In this document: in pieces, positions 18,893-27,984 of the stretch
Layout: the number at the start of each line of letters is the position of its first letter
How positions within the stretch are numbered: position 1 is the first letter of the stretch
DNA from: Aliagarivorans taiwanensis DSM 22990
GTDB taxonomy: Bacteria; Pseudomonadota; Gammaproteobacteria; Enterobacterales; Celerinatantimonadaceae
DNA: 38,257 nucleotides
Direction: 5' to 3'
Assembly (NCBI RefSeq): GCF_000429505.1
Contig: NZ_AUBZ01000041.1
Coordinates: forward strand, 1-38,257
Program-made: the position numbers and the translations under genes
Notes under the pieces: generated by a model
The model's database searches: none
What the model was told of the DNA's origin: nothing
Seen by the model: only the letters and a program-made list of their open reading frames with translations

Positions 18893-19840
18893 CTAGTTGG
18901 TGTTGCCAGTATCTGCCAGTGGACAGACGAAGTTATCGGGTTTTAGCGCAAGTAAGTCGCAATTGAGTTGGTCGATGACATGCTCGGCGGTGTTGCCGAT
19001 AAGCGCAGCACTGAAACCGCTACGGCCGGATGTACCCAAGATGACGATCTCCGCATCTATCTCGGCAGCGACATCTGGGATGACATCGTCGGCCAAGCCT
19101 TCTCTTAGGTGACTGGTTAACGGGCAACTAAAGTGCTGCTCAACAAACTCACCTAACTCTTTCTCATGGAAGTCGTGCACGTTCTCGTTATATCGCTGAG
19201 GGTCGAAATCCGGTAGCTCGATGGCGATATTGACCGGTGCTGACGGGTAAGCGTTGACTACATGTAGGTTGGCACCGAGCAGTTTGCACAGATCTTTCGC
19301 TTCAGTGGCGATGTTCTGGTTCATGGTTGTGTGGGACGGATCGTCGGAGCTGGCATGGATAGCGGCCAAGATATTGCCATTTTCTGGCCAATCGTGCTCT
19401 TTGACCATTAGCACTGGGGTTGGGCATTTTCTAAGAATATGCCAGTCATTTGGGGTGAAGATAATTGACTGTAGGGTTGGGTGAGGGTGGGTAGACTTGA
19501 CCACGAGGTCGTGGCCTTGGTCGAGTACCTCTTGAATGACACATTCAAATAAGCGGTTGTGCCATACCACCTTGGCATCGATGGGGATACCTTGGCTGCG
19601 ATACTCTTTGAGGACCTCATCCAGCCATTGTTTTCGTTCTTCAATCACTCCAGCGCGCATGGCTTCACGCTCATCGACTGAGAGCATCGACGTCATCTCG
19701 TAGGAGAAGTCATAAATACTCAGTAGCGCGGTTATCTTGGCTTCGTCTTCACGTTTTGCCAGATAGAGCGCACGCGAAAGAGCAGCCTGCTCGTCATGGA
19801 GGGGATCGATAACGACAAGTATGTTTCGGTACTTAATCAT
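18893..19840 (-). CDS. uspE: Universal stress protein E
   Basis: The ATG at 19838-19840 has GGAG six bases upstream and gives 315 residues, like E. coli UspE (316); an in-frame start at 19858 lies upstream of that site. The protein is two UspA domains in tandem: the first starts IKYRNILVVIDPLHDEQAAL and includes the family phrase IYDFSYEMTSML, and the second ends GTSGRSGFSAALIGNTAEHVI, an ATP-binding-like G-2x-G-9x-G(S/T) pattern. UspE aids survival under stress and influences motility and aggregation in E. coli. It lies downstream of fnr in the same direction, an arrangement common in gammaproteobacteria. Confidence 0.93.
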   Translation of the reverse strand: MIKYRNILVVIDPLHDEQAALSRALYLAKREDEAKITALLSIYDFSYEMTSMLSVDEREAMRAGVIEERKQWLDEVLKEYRSQGIPIDAKVVWHNRLFECVIQEVLDQGHDLVVKSTHPHPTLQSIIFTPNDWHILRKCPTPVLMVKEHDWPENGNILAAIHASSDDPSHTTMNQNIATEAKDLCKLLGANLHVVNAYPSAPVNIAIELPDFDPQRYNENVHDFHEKELGEFVEQHFSCPLTSHLREGLADDVIPDVAAEIDAEIVILGTSGRSGFSAALIGNTAEHVIDQLNCDLLALKPDNFVCPLADTGNTN

Positions 19841-19912
19841 AGGGCGCTCCGTTGTCATTGAGTCGCACTATAACTGTAGCTTATCGAGAGGAAGAAAACT
19901 TAGAGGTGCATA

Positions 19913-19940
19913 TCAAGCGCCTTAAAAAACAGGCGCTTGA
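19913..19940 (-). terminator. Hairpin between fnr and uspE
   Basis: TCAAGCGCC (19913-19921) and GGCGCTTGA (19932-19940) pair perfectly around a 10-nt A/T-rich loop, 12 bases past the fnr stop. No T tract follows on the minus strand, so termination may be partial or the hairpin may protect the fnr mRNA 3' end. Confidence 0.5.
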
Positions 19941-19952
19941 ATGTGACTTGGC

Positions 19953-20705
19953 TTACGCAGATTCTTGTTTAGCGCCCGCTAATTGGCGTAATGCTTCGCG
20001 GTCGGCAATGGAAATGTACTTGCCTTTTACTGCGATAATATCGGCTTTTTGGAACCGGCCAAGCAGGCGAGAGATGGTTTCAACGGTTAGACCGAGGTAG
20101 TTACCAATGTCGCCGCGGGTCATCGCCAAACGGAACTCGCGAGGTGAGAAACCACGCTCAGAGAAACGCTGTGACAGGCCATAGATAAAGGCAGCCAAGC
20201 GCTCTTCAGCGTTCTTTTTGCTTAGCAGCAAAATCATTTCCTGATCGGCAACAATCTCGTTGCTCATCAAGCGCATTAATTGGTGACGCAGCTTAGGCAT
20301 GCTGGCTGACAGGTCATCGAGAGTTTCGAATGGAATCTCGCACACCATAGAGGTCTCTAGCGCCTGAGCAAAACTTGGATGGGTTTGCTTATTAATCGCG
20401 TCAAAACCAACTAAGTCGCCGGCGAGATGAAAGCCAGTGATCTGCTCGTCACCTTGCTCGGTGATGGTGTAAGACTTGATAGTGCCGGAGCGAATAGCAT
20501 ACAGGCTCTTAAGCTTATCTCCTGCGGCGAAAATCTCTTCACCTTTCTGAATCGGTTTTTTACGCTCGATAATACTATCGAGGCGATCCAACTCAGTCTC
20601 GTTCAGTGAGAATGGAATACAAAGCTGGGCAATACTGCAGTCTTGGCAGTGGATCGCACAACCACCGGTTTGGATGCGCTGGCCATTTTTGGGGCTGATA
20701 CTCAT
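19953..20705 (-). CDS. fnr: FNR, oxygen-sensing transcription regulator
   Basis: FNR is a CRP-family regulator that dimerises and binds TTGAT-N4-ATCAA sites when its [4Fe-4S] cluster is intact in the absence of oxygen. Starting at the ATG 20703-20705 gives 250 residues, equal to E. coli FNR, and places the cluster ligands at Cys20, Cys23, Cys29 and Cys122, identical numbering. A TTG three codons upstream is the only longer option. The helix-turn-helix phrase [14 protein letters not shown] is intact with the Glu, Ser and Arg that read the site. It sits between the cco genes it probably controls and uspE. Shewanella calls this gene etrA. Confidence 0.96.
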   Translation of the reverse strand: MSISPKNGQRIQTGGCAIHCQDCSIAQLCIPFSLNETELDRLDSIIERKKPIQKGEEIFAAGDKLKSLYAIRSGTIKSYTITEQGDEQITGFHLAGDLVGFDAINKQTHPSFAQALETSMVCEIPFETLDDLSASMPKLRHQLMRLMSNEIVADQEMILLLSKKNAEERLAAFIYGLSQRFSERGFSPREFRLAMTRGDIGNYLGLTVETISRLLGRFQKADIIAVKGKYISIADREALRQLAGAKQESA

Positions 20706-20773
20706 ATCTATCAATCATTAAAACTCAACGCGGAGATTTTACATGTTAACAATCAGTTTGCCTAGAGTTTGAT

Positions 20774-21442
20774 CTAAAACAATTTTACGAGCTGGTTCAC
20801 ACCTAAAGACACAACCAGTAATCCACTGATGATTTGAAGCGCTCGGTGCTTGGCGAACGCCTGAATTTTGCTAACAAACATAACGGCAAAGCACATTATC
20901 GTAAATGTTCCGGCCCCAAAACAGGCCATCACTAGTGCGCCTTTCGCAGCATTGGTTTGCGCAGCGGCTAGGGTGAGGGTTGAGTAAACCAGGCCACAGG
21001 GCAACCCCCCCCAAAGCATGCCAAGGGGAAGTGCGCTCCAAGTAGACTGGCTGCCTAGCATGCGGCTGGCATGGGGCTGGATGGGGCGCCACAACAACTG
21101 GCCGGCCCGCTCTAACGGCGCAAGCACTGACCAAAACCGCATTAGATGAATGCCCAACAGGATCATCATCAGCGCTGCAATCCAATGGAGGGCCATCAAC
21201 ATCTTGGTGGAGTCGGCGACTCGGGCAATCTGAGACAGAGAGCCCGCCACAACAAAACCTGCAAGGGCATAACTGGTTATCCGGCCGGTGTTGAACAGCA
21301 GCGCCGACATGGCTGCGGAGCGTGTGCTGTGTTTGCTGCTGCGAGTGCCTAACAAACAGGCTATACCACCACACATTGCCAGACAGTGGCTGGCGCCGAG
21401 CAGGCCGGTTAGAAAGGCACTGACCAGTGCGCTACTGCTCAT
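20774..21442 (-). CDS. SafE/TauE-like membrane protein of the cco cluster
   Basis: The ATG at 21440-21442, preceded by GAGGA, gives 222 residues; longer starts run into the ccoS frame. The protein has about six TM segments beginning SALVSAFLTGLLGASHCLAMCGG, the hallmark of the TauE/SafE-type (UreH-like) family encoded at the end of many ccoGHIS loci. The SHC-x3-CGG cysteines and LPCGLVYS could bind copper. A role in metal delivery or assembly for cbb3 oxidase is inferred from position; the family name 'sulfite exporter' should not be taken literally. It overlaps ccoS by 11 bp. Confidence 0.8.
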   Translation of the reverse strand: MSSSALVSAFLTGLLGASHCLAMCGGIACLLGTRSSKHSTRSAAMSALLFNTGRITSYALAGFVVAGSLSQIARVADSTKMLMALHWIAALMMILLGIHLMRFWSVLAPLERAGQLLWRPIQPHASRMLGSQSTWSALPLGMLWGGLPCGLVYSTLTLAAAQTNAAKGALVMACFGAGTFTIMCFAVMFVSKIQAFAKHRALQIISGLLVVSLGVNQLVKLF

Positions 21443-21590
21443 CGTCCTCTTTCTTCTCTTCAAACAGGATATTACTGGCTTGGCGATCGAGGTCTTCAAA
21501 CTGTTCGTTGTTGACCGCCCAAAAGAACACGCCGATGCCGATGGCAACGAAGACCAAAGCTATCGGGATCAGGATAAAGATAATGCTCAT
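21432..21590 (-). CDS. ccoS: cbb3 oxidase maturation protein CcoS
   Basis: The short product (52 residues) starts MSIIFILIPIALVFVAIGIG, a single TM helix, followed by FFWAVNNEQFEDLDRQA and an acidic tail. This is the CcoS/FixS pattern. CcoS is needed to load copper and heme into the CcoN subunit. Its ATG overlaps the ccoI stop by four bases (21587-21590), and its 3' end overlaps the next gene by 11 bp, so all are one operon. Confidence 0.92.
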   Translation of the reverse strand: MSIIFILIPIALVFVAIGIGVFFWAVNNEQFEDLDRQASNILFEEKKEDDEQ

Positions 21591-23965
21591 AGACGCCCCA
21601 ACCTTAAGGAGTTTGCTAACACAATCAGCGACGAGAGTGACATGCCCAAAGCAGCCAGGTAGGGGGGCACAAAGCCACACACCGCCAAGGGTAGAATAAC
21701 GCCGTTGTAGCCTAAGGCCCACGCGAAGTTTTGGCGAATGATGCTACGACAGCGCTGAGCTAAATCGATGGCGTCGACAATCACAGATAGCTTGGGGCGA
21801 ACCAGGATGGCATCGGCAGAAGATTTTGCCACGTCGCTGCCCATGCCCATAGCAATAGACAGCGGCGCGCCTGCCAACACCGGCCCGTCGTTCACGCCGT
21901 CGCCAAGCATAGCGGTGGCTGGATGCTCGCTAGCCAACGCCTGAACATGGGTGAGCTTCTCCTCGGGTAACACGCCGGATTTGATATCAGCGATAGCCAG
22001 TGCGTTGGCTACATGTGACACCTGGCCTGACTTATCACCGGTCAACAGGCTAAGGTTAATACCACGCTGTTTCAGTTCTTGCGCAAACTCTTTAGCGCCT
22101 TCTCGCAAGTTATCCGCCAAGTAAAAGCGACCAAGTAATTGCTCGCCTCTATAAAGGCCCAGAACCAAGCAAGTTTGAACGCTGCTTGGTTCTTGTTCTA
22201 CTCCTCCTAAGCGATAGGTAACACCGTCGATACTACCGGCGATACCAAAGCCGGGCAGATGCGTAAACTGCTCCGCCTGCAACAGGCTCTGGTTCGTACT
22301 AGCAAAGGCATGGGCAATTGGGTGGGTGGTATGTGACTCCAATGTAGCGGCAATCAGGTTAAGGTTAGTTTCGTCGAGCTCTACCAGCGCTTCAGTGGAA
22401 ATGAGTTGTAAGCGGCCTTCGGTAAGGGTACCGGTTTTATCGCTAACTAACTGGGTAAGCTTACTTAGTAGCTCTAGCACATGGCCTTGTTTTACCAAAA
22501 AGCCTTGTTTGGCTAGCCGATGCGTCGCCACGGTAAGCGCGGTGGGTGTTGCCAGTGACAGGGCACACGGGCAGGTGGCCACCAGCACCGACAGAGTAAT
22601 CCAAAAGGCGTCTTCCGGGCTGTACCAATGCCAAAAGCTGTAGGTGGCGATCGCTACGACAATCAGCGCCGCCACGAAATAACGGGCTACTAAGTCGGCA
22701 AAGCGCGCAGTACGGTTTTTCGATACCGCAGCGCTCTCTTGCATGCGCAGCAGGTGCGCAACAAAGGTGTTCTGCGCAACAGCCGTTACCGACACCTTAA
22801 TGGTTTGCTGATGATTGATGCTGCCTGCATACACCGCATCGCCAACTCGCTTGTCTTGCGGCAGCGACTCGCCACTAAGCATCGATTCGTCGATCTGACT
22901 ATGGCCTTCGCTAATATCGCCATCGGCGGGAATCGTCTCGCCGGGGCGAATCATAATCGTATCGTCCAAATTCAACTGGCTGGCAGCAATCTGCTCCAAC
23001 TGGCCATCGCTGTTCACGCGCTGTGCAACCTTCGGCACTAGCTTAAGCATGTTGGAGGACGATTCGCTGGCCTTACGCCTGGCTCGCAGCTCCAGGGTGC
23101 GCCCAAGCAGCAGCAAGAAGGTAAACATCGACACCGACTCAAAGTAGACCTCGCCAGTGCCGTGCACGGTGGCGTATAGCGATGCGCTGTAGGCCCCAAG
23201 CAGGGCTATCGATACCGGGACATCCATATTGAGTGTGCCAGCGCGAACACTGCGATAGGCGCCGCTATAAAACGGTTGAGCCGAATATAGCAGCACCGGC
23301 GTTGCCAAAATCAAACTGACCCAACGAAAGTAGTCCCGGTAGATAAGCTCCATGTCGCCAAAGAAATCACCATACAGCGCTATGGCAAACATCATCACCT
23401 GCATGGTCGCTAAACCGGCCAAGCCTAGTCGAAGTAGATAGCTGCGATAGAGCTTGCGGTCTCGCTGCTCTTGCTGGTCAACCTGAAAAGGCGCGGCTTG
23501 GTAGCCCAGGGTGTGGATACTCTGCAGGACTTTACTTAACTCACATTTACGTTTATCCCAGCGCAGGGTGGCGCGAAAGGTGGTGGAGTTCACTGCGATT
23601 TTCAATACGCCCGGGATCGCGGCGACCTGTTTTTCAATAAGCCAGGCGCAGGCTGCGCAGCTTATGCCCTCAACCGATAGCAATACTTCTTGGTACTCGC
23701 CTTGGTCTGCCACAAACTCTTGTTGTACCGCATCGTCGTCATACTGAATCAGTTGCTGTAGTGCATCGGGCACTAAGCCTTGCGCGGAGGGGGCACTGTT
23801 GGTGCGGTGTTGGTAGTAATCGGTTAGGCCACTTTGCACGATGGTTTTAGCAACCTCGACACAACCAATGCAACACATATGGCGGGCTTTTCCTAGGATG
23901 TCTACAGATTGGTTAAAGCCTGCAGGGATCAGCTCCCCGCAGTGGTAACAACGACTACTTTCCAT
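21587..23965 (-). CDS. ccoI: P1B-type copper ATPase of cbb3 biogenesis
   Basis: CcoI (FixI) moves copper across the inner membrane for the CcoN active site. The ATG at 23963-23965 overlaps the ccoH stop and gives 792 residues; a TTG 15 bp earlier is an alternative. The N-terminus has the cysteine-rich CYHCG and CCIGC motifs, then a heavy-metal domain with GISCAACAWLIEK. TM helices follow with the transport motif CPC in TCPCALSLATP, the phosphorylation site DKTGT and the hinge GDGVNDGPVLAGA. Eight TM segments are expected. It sits between ccoH and ccoS as in other cco maturation operons. Confidence 0.95.
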   Translation of the reverse strand: MESSRCYHCGELIPAGFNQSVDILGKARHMCCIGCVEVAKTIVQSGLTDYYQHRTNSAPSAQGLVPDALQQLIQYDDDAVQQEFVADQGEYQEVLLSVEGISCAACAWLIEKQVAAIPGVLKIAVNSTTFRATLRWDKRKCELSKVLQSIHTLGYQAAPFQVDQQEQRDRKLYRSYLLRLGLAGLATMQVMMFAIALYGDFFGDMELIYRDYFRWVSLILATPVLLYSAQPFYSGAYRSVRAGTLNMDVPVSIALLGAYSASLYATVHGTGEVYFESVSMFTFLLLLGRTLELRARRKASESSSNMLKLVPKVAQRVNSDGQLEQIAASQLNLDDTIMIRPGETIPADGDISEGHSQIDESMLSGESLPQDKRVGDAVYAGSINHQQTIKVSVTAVAQNTFVAHLLRMQESAAVSKNRTARFADLVARYFVAALIVVAIATYSFWHWYSPEDAFWITLSVLVATCPCALSLATPTALTVATHRLAKQGFLVKQGHVLELLSKLTQLVSDKTGTLTEGRLQLISTEALVELDETNLNLIAATLESHTTHPIAHAFASTNQSLLQAEQFTHLPGFGIAGSIDGVTYRLGGVEQEPSSVQTCLVLGLYRGEQLLGRFYLADNLREGAKEFAQELKQRGINLSLLTGDKSGQVSHVANALAIADIKSGVLPEEKLTHVQALASEHPATAMLGDGVNDGPVLAGAPLSIAMGMGSDVAKSSADAILVRPKLSVIVDAIDLAQRCRSIIRQNFAWALGYNGVILPLAVCGFVPPYLAALGMSLSSLIVLANSLRLGRL

Positions 23966-24437
23966 CAATAACTTCTTCAATCCCCAACGGTAACACTAAG
24001 CTTTCTTCCAGGCGCCAGCTTTTATCGACCGGCATGATCTGCAGATACCAGCGACCTTGGTCGCTTAGCTCATGGGCAAAACGATACTCGCCGTTAGCAT
24101 CGGCAGTAACCATCGCTTGATAGTCTTTGCCGGCTTGGGTGCGGTGAGCAAGTTGAATGGACAGGGGTTGAGCACGCTGCGCCTCTGGCAGGGTAATGTT
24201 GAGCACCAAATGGTCGCGTTCGGCGCGTACCTTGGCGTTAATGCCCAGCTGGCGTGCGTTTTCCATTAATGTGAGATCAGAGTTAATTCCTTTGCCTTTC
24301 TTATAGTAACTCTCGACAACCATATCGTTGGGGCTGGATATGGCTAAGTACAAAGTGGCAAAACTGGCGATTACGGCAGCCCCGGGAAGGGCTATCAAGA
24401 ACCAAGGCCAGAACTGCTTATACCACGGCGCAATCAT
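23955..24437 (-). CDS. ccoH: cbb3 oxidase assembly protein CcoH
   Basis: The ATG at 24435-24437 follows AGGAG at good spacing and gives 160 residues; a TTG one codon earlier is unlikely. The protein has one N-terminal TM helix (about 9-31) after PWYKQFWPWFLI, the typical FixH/CcoH start, and a periplasmic beta-rich domain including SYYKKGKGINSDL. CcoH stays with the cbb3 complex and helps assemble it. It heads the ccoHIS-safE block; the gene ccoG, often found just upstream, is absent here and replaced by a 240-bp gap with a MITE-like repeat. Confidence 0.9.
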   Translation of the reverse strand: MIAPWYKQFWPWFLIALPGAAVIASFATLYLAISSPNDMVVESYYKKGKGINSDLTLMENARQLGINAKVRAERDHLVLNITLPEAQRAQPLSIQLAHRTQAGKDYQAMVTADANGEYRFAHELSDQGRWYLQIMPVDKSWRLEESLVLPLGIEEVIDGK

Positions 24438-24451
24438 CAAACACTCCTTTT

Positions 24452-24611
24452 ATACCAATCTACATAAGTTAAGAATCATTATTGCTGGTTAAAATCATTG
24501 ATGACAGCGTCAACGCTTTTGTAATTAGTCCACTAGTCACAGCAAGCGCCTCCTTGTCCTAAATAATTTTCCCTGCGCAATATCTGGTTATTAACTTATC
24601 CAGATTGGTAT
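24452..24611. mobile_element. MITE-like element (~160 bp) between ccoP and ccoH
   Basis: The ends are near-perfect 21-bp inverted repeats: the left one starts ATACCAATCTACATAAG (24452-24472) and the right one is TTAACTTATCC-AGATTGGTAT (24591-24611), with two mismatches. The inside has no open frame of note. Ends of the form ATACCAATC...AAGTTAA are, as I recall, found many times in marine gammaproteobacterial genomes. It would be non-autonomous. It lies between the end of the ccoP transcript and the ccoH ribosome-binding site, so its DNA probably supplies or disrupts the ccoH promoter. Confidence 0.65.
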
Positions 24612-24639
24612 TACATGATGAAACAACAATATAACAAAA

Positions 24640-24662
24640 AAGCGACGCTAAAAGCGCCGCTT
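24640..24662 (-). terminator. Terminator of ccoNOQP
   Basis: AAGCGACGC (24640-24648) and GCGCCGCTT (24654-24662) form a 9-bp stem (one G-U) with a 5-nt loop. On the transcribed minus strand it is followed by TTTTTT. It begins about 20 bases past the ccoP stop and separates ccoNOQP from ccoHIS. Confidence 0.85.
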
Positions 24663-24683
24663 ATATAACATCTTTGCTAACTG

Positions 24684-25646
24684 CTAGCGGGAAAGTTGGT
24701 ACACGTAGGCGCTGATCAGATGAATCTTATCTTCGCCTAGTATGTCTTCCCAAGCCGGCATCACACCGTTTCGGCCGTATCGAAGGGTTTCTTCGATAGC
24801 TTTGCGTGAACCGCCGTATAGCCAGATGCCGTTGGTTAGGTTCGGCGCACCTAAGGCCTGATTCCCTTTACCGTCGGCGCCGTGACAGGCTGCACACATG
24901 GCAAACTGCGCTTCACCTTTGGCCGCGTTAACATCGTTAACCTTGCGGCCCGACAGGCTCAGTACGTAGTCGGTCATTTGCTCGATGCCATCATCGCCGA
25001 GTACCGCTTCCCAGCCCGGCATTTGACCCGCACGGCCATACATCAAGGTTGCCTTGATCTGCTCTCCAGTACCGCCATATAGCCAGTCACCATCGGTGAG
25101 GTTAGGGAAGCCCTTGCCACCACGACCGGTCGAGCCGTGACACTGCGAACAGTTTTGCAGGTAAAGGCGCTCGCCAACCTTAATGGCTTCCGGGTCAAGC
25201 GCTAAGTCTTCGATGGCTTTGTATGAGCCGTCGCTGTCGTAGGCCAAGGCTTTGAATACCTCACCGAAGCGGGCATCTGCGTGCGCAACTTCGTTTTGAT
25301 ATTGGTTAGCTACATCACCATGGTAGGCGGCGATACGCTCCTGACCTTCAGCAATCGACTTGATGTCTTTCTCAGCACTCTTCCAGCCAAACAGACCTTG
25401 CCAGTTACCCAGGCCTGGGTAGAACGCCAGATAGCCCAAGGCAAAGACGATGGTGAGCACAAACATGTAGCTCCACCACTTAGGAAGGGGGTTGTTCAGT
25501 TCTTCGATGCCATCGAACTCATGGCCCATCGATTTACCTTCTTCAACACCCGTGTTGTTCTTGGTACAGATGTACAGCAACCAACAACAACCAGCGATGC
25601 TTCCTAAGGTGATAACAGTAATCCACACACTCCAGAACGCTGTCAT
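24684..25646 (-). CDS. ccoP: cbb3-type cytochrome oxidase diheme subunit CcoP
   Basis: The 320-residue membrane-anchored c-type cytochrome passes electrons toward CcoO and CcoN. It has two TM helices (about 5-27 and 59-76) and two periplasmic cytochrome c domains, with heme sites CSQCH (166-170) and CAACH (251-255). Axial methionines are likely in the repeated phrases GQMPGWEAVLG and GVMPAWEDILG. The start codon overlaps the ccoQ end by a base. Two helices rather than one is the arrangement found in several gammaproteobacteria. Confidence 0.96.
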   Translation of the reverse strand: MTAFWSVWITVITLGSIAGCCWLLYICTKNNTGVEEGKSMGHEFDGIEELNNPLPKWWSYMFVLTIVFALGYLAFYPGLGNWQGLFGWKSAEKDIKSIAEGQERIAAYHGDVANQYQNEVAHADARFGEVFKALAYDSDGSYKAIEDLALDPEAIKVGERLYLQNCSQCHGSTGRGGKGFPNLTDGDWLYGGTGEQIKATLMYGRAGQMPGWEAVLGDDGIEQMTDYVLSLSGRKVNDVNAAKGEAQFAMCAACHGADGKGNQALGAPNLTNGIWLYGGSRKAIEETLRYGRNGVMPAWEDILGEDKIHLISAYVYQLSR

Positions 25647-25828
25647 TATTTCTGTGCTCCTTGTTGGTTGTTATTGTTGGCACTTTGTTTTTGCTCGTCG
25701 GCAAAGACCAAGTTGGCCGCTTCAATGAAGTCCTTTTTACGACGGCTGCTATAGGCCCAAACCACGATCGCCAAGAAGATGATCAGCAAGAAAGCGGTAT
25801 AAAGGCCGTTAAAGGTTCCAAAATCCAT
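25646..25828 (-). CDS. ccoQ: cbb3-type cytochrome oxidase subunit CcoQ
   Basis: The 60-residue protein has one TM helix (about 8-27) followed by SSRRKKDFIEAANLVFADE and a polar tail, the CcoQ pattern. CcoQ stabilises association of CcoP with the CcoNO core. It lies between ccoO and ccoP with gaps of eight and minus one base. Confidence 0.93.
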   Translation of the reverse strand: MDFGTFNGLYTAFLLIIFLAIVVWAYSSRRKKDFIEAANLVFADEQKQSANNNNQQGAQK

Positions 25829-25836
25829 AGCGCCTC

Positions 25837-26439
25837 CTATTTCAGTGCGTGTCCGAGAGACTGCAGGTAAGCGACCAGTGCATCTAGCTCGGTCTTACCC
25901 GCAACCGCGGCTTCGGCACCTGCAATGTCTTCGTCGGTGTACGGCACACTAAAGAAGTCGCGGAAGATAGCCAGCTTGGCGCCAGTATCTTTGCCATCGA
26001 GCGTGCGCTCGGCCAACCAAGGATAGGAAGGCATGTTTGACTCCGGTACCACATCACGAGGGTTAATCAGGTGAACACGATGCCACTCATCTGAATAACG
26101 TCCGCCAACCCGAGCTAGATCGGGACCGGTACGTTTTGAGCCCCACAAGAAGGGATGCTCCCACACGCTTTCACCGGCGACCGAGTAGTGGCCGTAGCGC
26201 TCGGTTTCAGCACGGAAGGGGCGAATCATCTGACTGTGGCAGTTGTTACAGCCTTCACGGATATAAATATCGCGACCTTCCATCTGCAGTGCGGTGTAGG
26301 GGGTAAGCCCGTCAACCGGCTCTGTGGTCTCAGGTTGGAAGATTAGCGGGGTGATCTGCACCAGACCACCAAAGCTAATCGCAATCACGATAAAGATTGC
26401 CAGTAAGCCAATGTTCTTTTCTAACGATTCATGTTTCAT
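25837..26439 (-). CDS. ccoO: cbb3-type cytochrome oxidase monoheme subunit CcoO
   Basis: The 200-residue protein has an N-terminal TM anchor (about 11-28) and a periplasmic cytochrome c domain with the heme site CNNCH (64-68) in [15 protein letters not shown], a strongly conserved CcoO phrase. It takes electrons from CcoP or soluble cytochrome and hands them to CcoN. Eleven bases separate it from ccoN. Confidence 0.96.
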   Translation of the reverse strand: MKHESLEKNIGLLAIFIVIAISFGGLVQITPLIFQPETTEPVDGLTPYTALQMEGRDIYIREGCNNCHSQMIRPFRAETERYGHYSVAGESVWEHPFLWGSKRTGPDLARVGGRYSDEWHRVHLINPRDVVPESNMPSYPWLAERTLDGKDTGAKLAIFRDFFSVPYTDEDIAGAEAAVAGKTELDALVAYLQSLGHALK

Positions 26440-26450
26440 CGAATGGCCTC

Positions 26451-27875
26451 CTAATCCTGTTCAACTGCTTGTAGTGAGCCTTTCTCAGCACGAATCGTCT
26501 TATACGTGTTGTAGGCCATGACGAACATGCCGGCGAGGAAGAATAAGCCGCCAATCAAACGCACGATGTAGAATGGTTTCGATGCCACTAGGGACTCGAC
26601 AAACGAATAGGTGAGGGTGCCGTCTTCGTTGACTGCGCGCCACATCAAACCCTGCATAACACCAGAGATCCACATCGCAACGATGTACAGCACAACGCCG
26701 ATAGTCGATAGCCAGAAGTGGGTGTTGATTAGGCTGATGCTGTACATACGGCCTTGGCCGAACAGCACCGGAATCAGGTGATAAACCGCACCAATCGATA
26801 CCATGGCAACCCAACCGAGTGCGCCAGAGTGCACGTGGCCAACGGTCCAGTCGGTGTAGTGCGACAGCGCGTTTACGGTCTTGATTGACATCATTGGGCC
26901 TTCGAAGGTCGACATGCCGTAGAACGACAGCGACACAATCAAGAAGCGCAGGATAGGGTCGTAGCGCAGTTTATGCCACGCGCCAGAGAGGGTCATAATA
27001 CCGTTGATCATGCCACCCCAAGACGGTGCGAACAGGATCAGCGACATCACCATGCCCAGCGACTGCGCCCAATCAGGCAAGGCGGTGTAGTGCAGGTGGT
27101 GAGGACCCGCCCAGATATAAATCGATACCAGCGCCCAGAAATGCACGATAGACAGGCGATAGCTGTAAACCGGACGGCCAGCTTGCTTAGGCACGAAGTA
27201 GTACATAATCCCCAAGAAGCCAGCGGTTAGCAGGAAGCCCACCGCGTTGTGGCCGTACCACCATTGCACCATTGCGTCGACGGCACCGGCGTAGATGGAG
27301 TAAGACTTGCCAGCATGCAGGGGAATGGCGCCACTGTTCACGATATGCAGTACCGCAACCGTGATAATAAAGGCGCCGAAGAACCAGTTGGCTACATAAA
27401 TATGGGCAACCTTTCGCTTCACCAAGGTACCGAAGAACACGATGCCATAGGCAACCCACACCACCGCAATTGCGATGTCGATGGGCCACTCTAGCTCGGC
27501 GTATTCTTTACTGGAGCTAATGCCCAGCGGTAAGGTGATGGCGGCCGCGAGAATAATCGCCGTCCAGCCCCAGAACACAAAGCTGGCTAACGCGCCACCA
27601 AACAAACGAGCTTGGGTGGTTCGCTGCACCACGTATAACGAGGTGGCCATCAGGGCGCTGGTACCGAATGCGAAAATTACGGCGTTGGTGTGAAGGGGAC
27701 GTAGACGGCTGTAAGTTAGCCAAGGTGTATCGAAGTTGAGAGCAGGCCATACAAGTTGTGCTGCGATCAGCACCCCGACAGCCATACCTACGATACCCCA
27801 AACAATGGTCATTACAGTGAACTGCCTGACAACCGTATAGTTGTAGTCAGTTGCTGCCGTAGCTGCTTGGTTCAT
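26451..27875 (-). CDS. ccoN: cbb3-type cytochrome oxidase catalytic subunit CcoN
   Basis: CcoN is the 12-TM heme-copper subunit that reduces O2 to water with high affinity and pumps protons. The 474-residue product has the expected histidine ligands in [11 protein letters not shown] (low-spin heme), [12 protein letters not shown] and [11 protein letters not shown] (CuB region) and [11 protein letters not shown] (hemes). The length matches the family. It heads ccoNOQP, the terminal oxidase used when oxygen is scarce. An FNR-type site lies 217 bp upstream of the start and the intervening leader has two hairpins. Confidence 0.97.
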   Translation of the reverse strand: MNQAATAATDYNYTVVRQFTVMTIVWGIVGMAVGVLIAAQLVWPALNFDTPWLTYSRLRPLHTNAVIFAFGTSALMATSLYVVQRTTQARLFGGALASFVFWGWTAIILAAAITLPLGISSSKEYAELEWPIDIAIAVVWVAYGIVFFGTLVKRKVAHIYVANWFFGAFIITVAVLHIVNSGAIPLHAGKSYSIYAGAVDAMVQWWYGHNAVGFLLTAGFLGIMYYFVPKQAGRPVYSYRLSIVHFWALVSIYIWAGPHHLHYTALPDWAQSLGMVMSLILFAPSWGGMINGIMTLSGAWHKLRYDPILRFLIVSLSFYGMSTFEGPMMSIKTVNALSHYTDWTVGHVHSGALGWVAMVSIGAVYHLIPVLFGQGRMYSISLINTHFWLSTIGVVLYIVAMWISGVMQGLMWRAVNEDGTLTYSFVESLVASKPFYIVRLIGGLFFLAGMFVMAYNTYKTIRAEKGSLQAVEQD

Positions 27876-27909
27876 AGATGATTGCTTCCGTTGCTATTGT
27901 TATCGAACG

Positions 27910-27981
27910 CCCGCGAAGCGGGAATCACTTTATCTCTCCAGAGACGAACATTTAGTAAAAGCTGTGAATTATCTAAATGTT
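27910..27981 (-). promoter_or_regulatory. Two hairpins in the ccoN leader
   Basis: CCCGC-GAA-GCGGG (27910-27922) and AACATTTAG (27947-27955) with CTAAATGTT (27973-27981) can each form a perfect stem in the ccoN 5' untranslated region, 35-105 bases before the ATG. No T tract follows, so they are more likely to affect mRNA stability or translation, or to be protein-binding sites, than to terminate. Confidence 0.4.
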
Positions 27982-27984
27982 AAC

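Noticed and set aside
19913-19940. Attachment site or mobile repeat in the fnr-uspE gap
   Set aside because: It is a simple 9-bp hairpin with no second copy in the window; a terminator or mRNA-end role is more likely.
20871-21374. 167-codon open frame overlapping the SafE/TauE-like gene
   Set aside because: It is a different frame on the same strand as a clear membrane protein with family motifs, and it has no features of its own.
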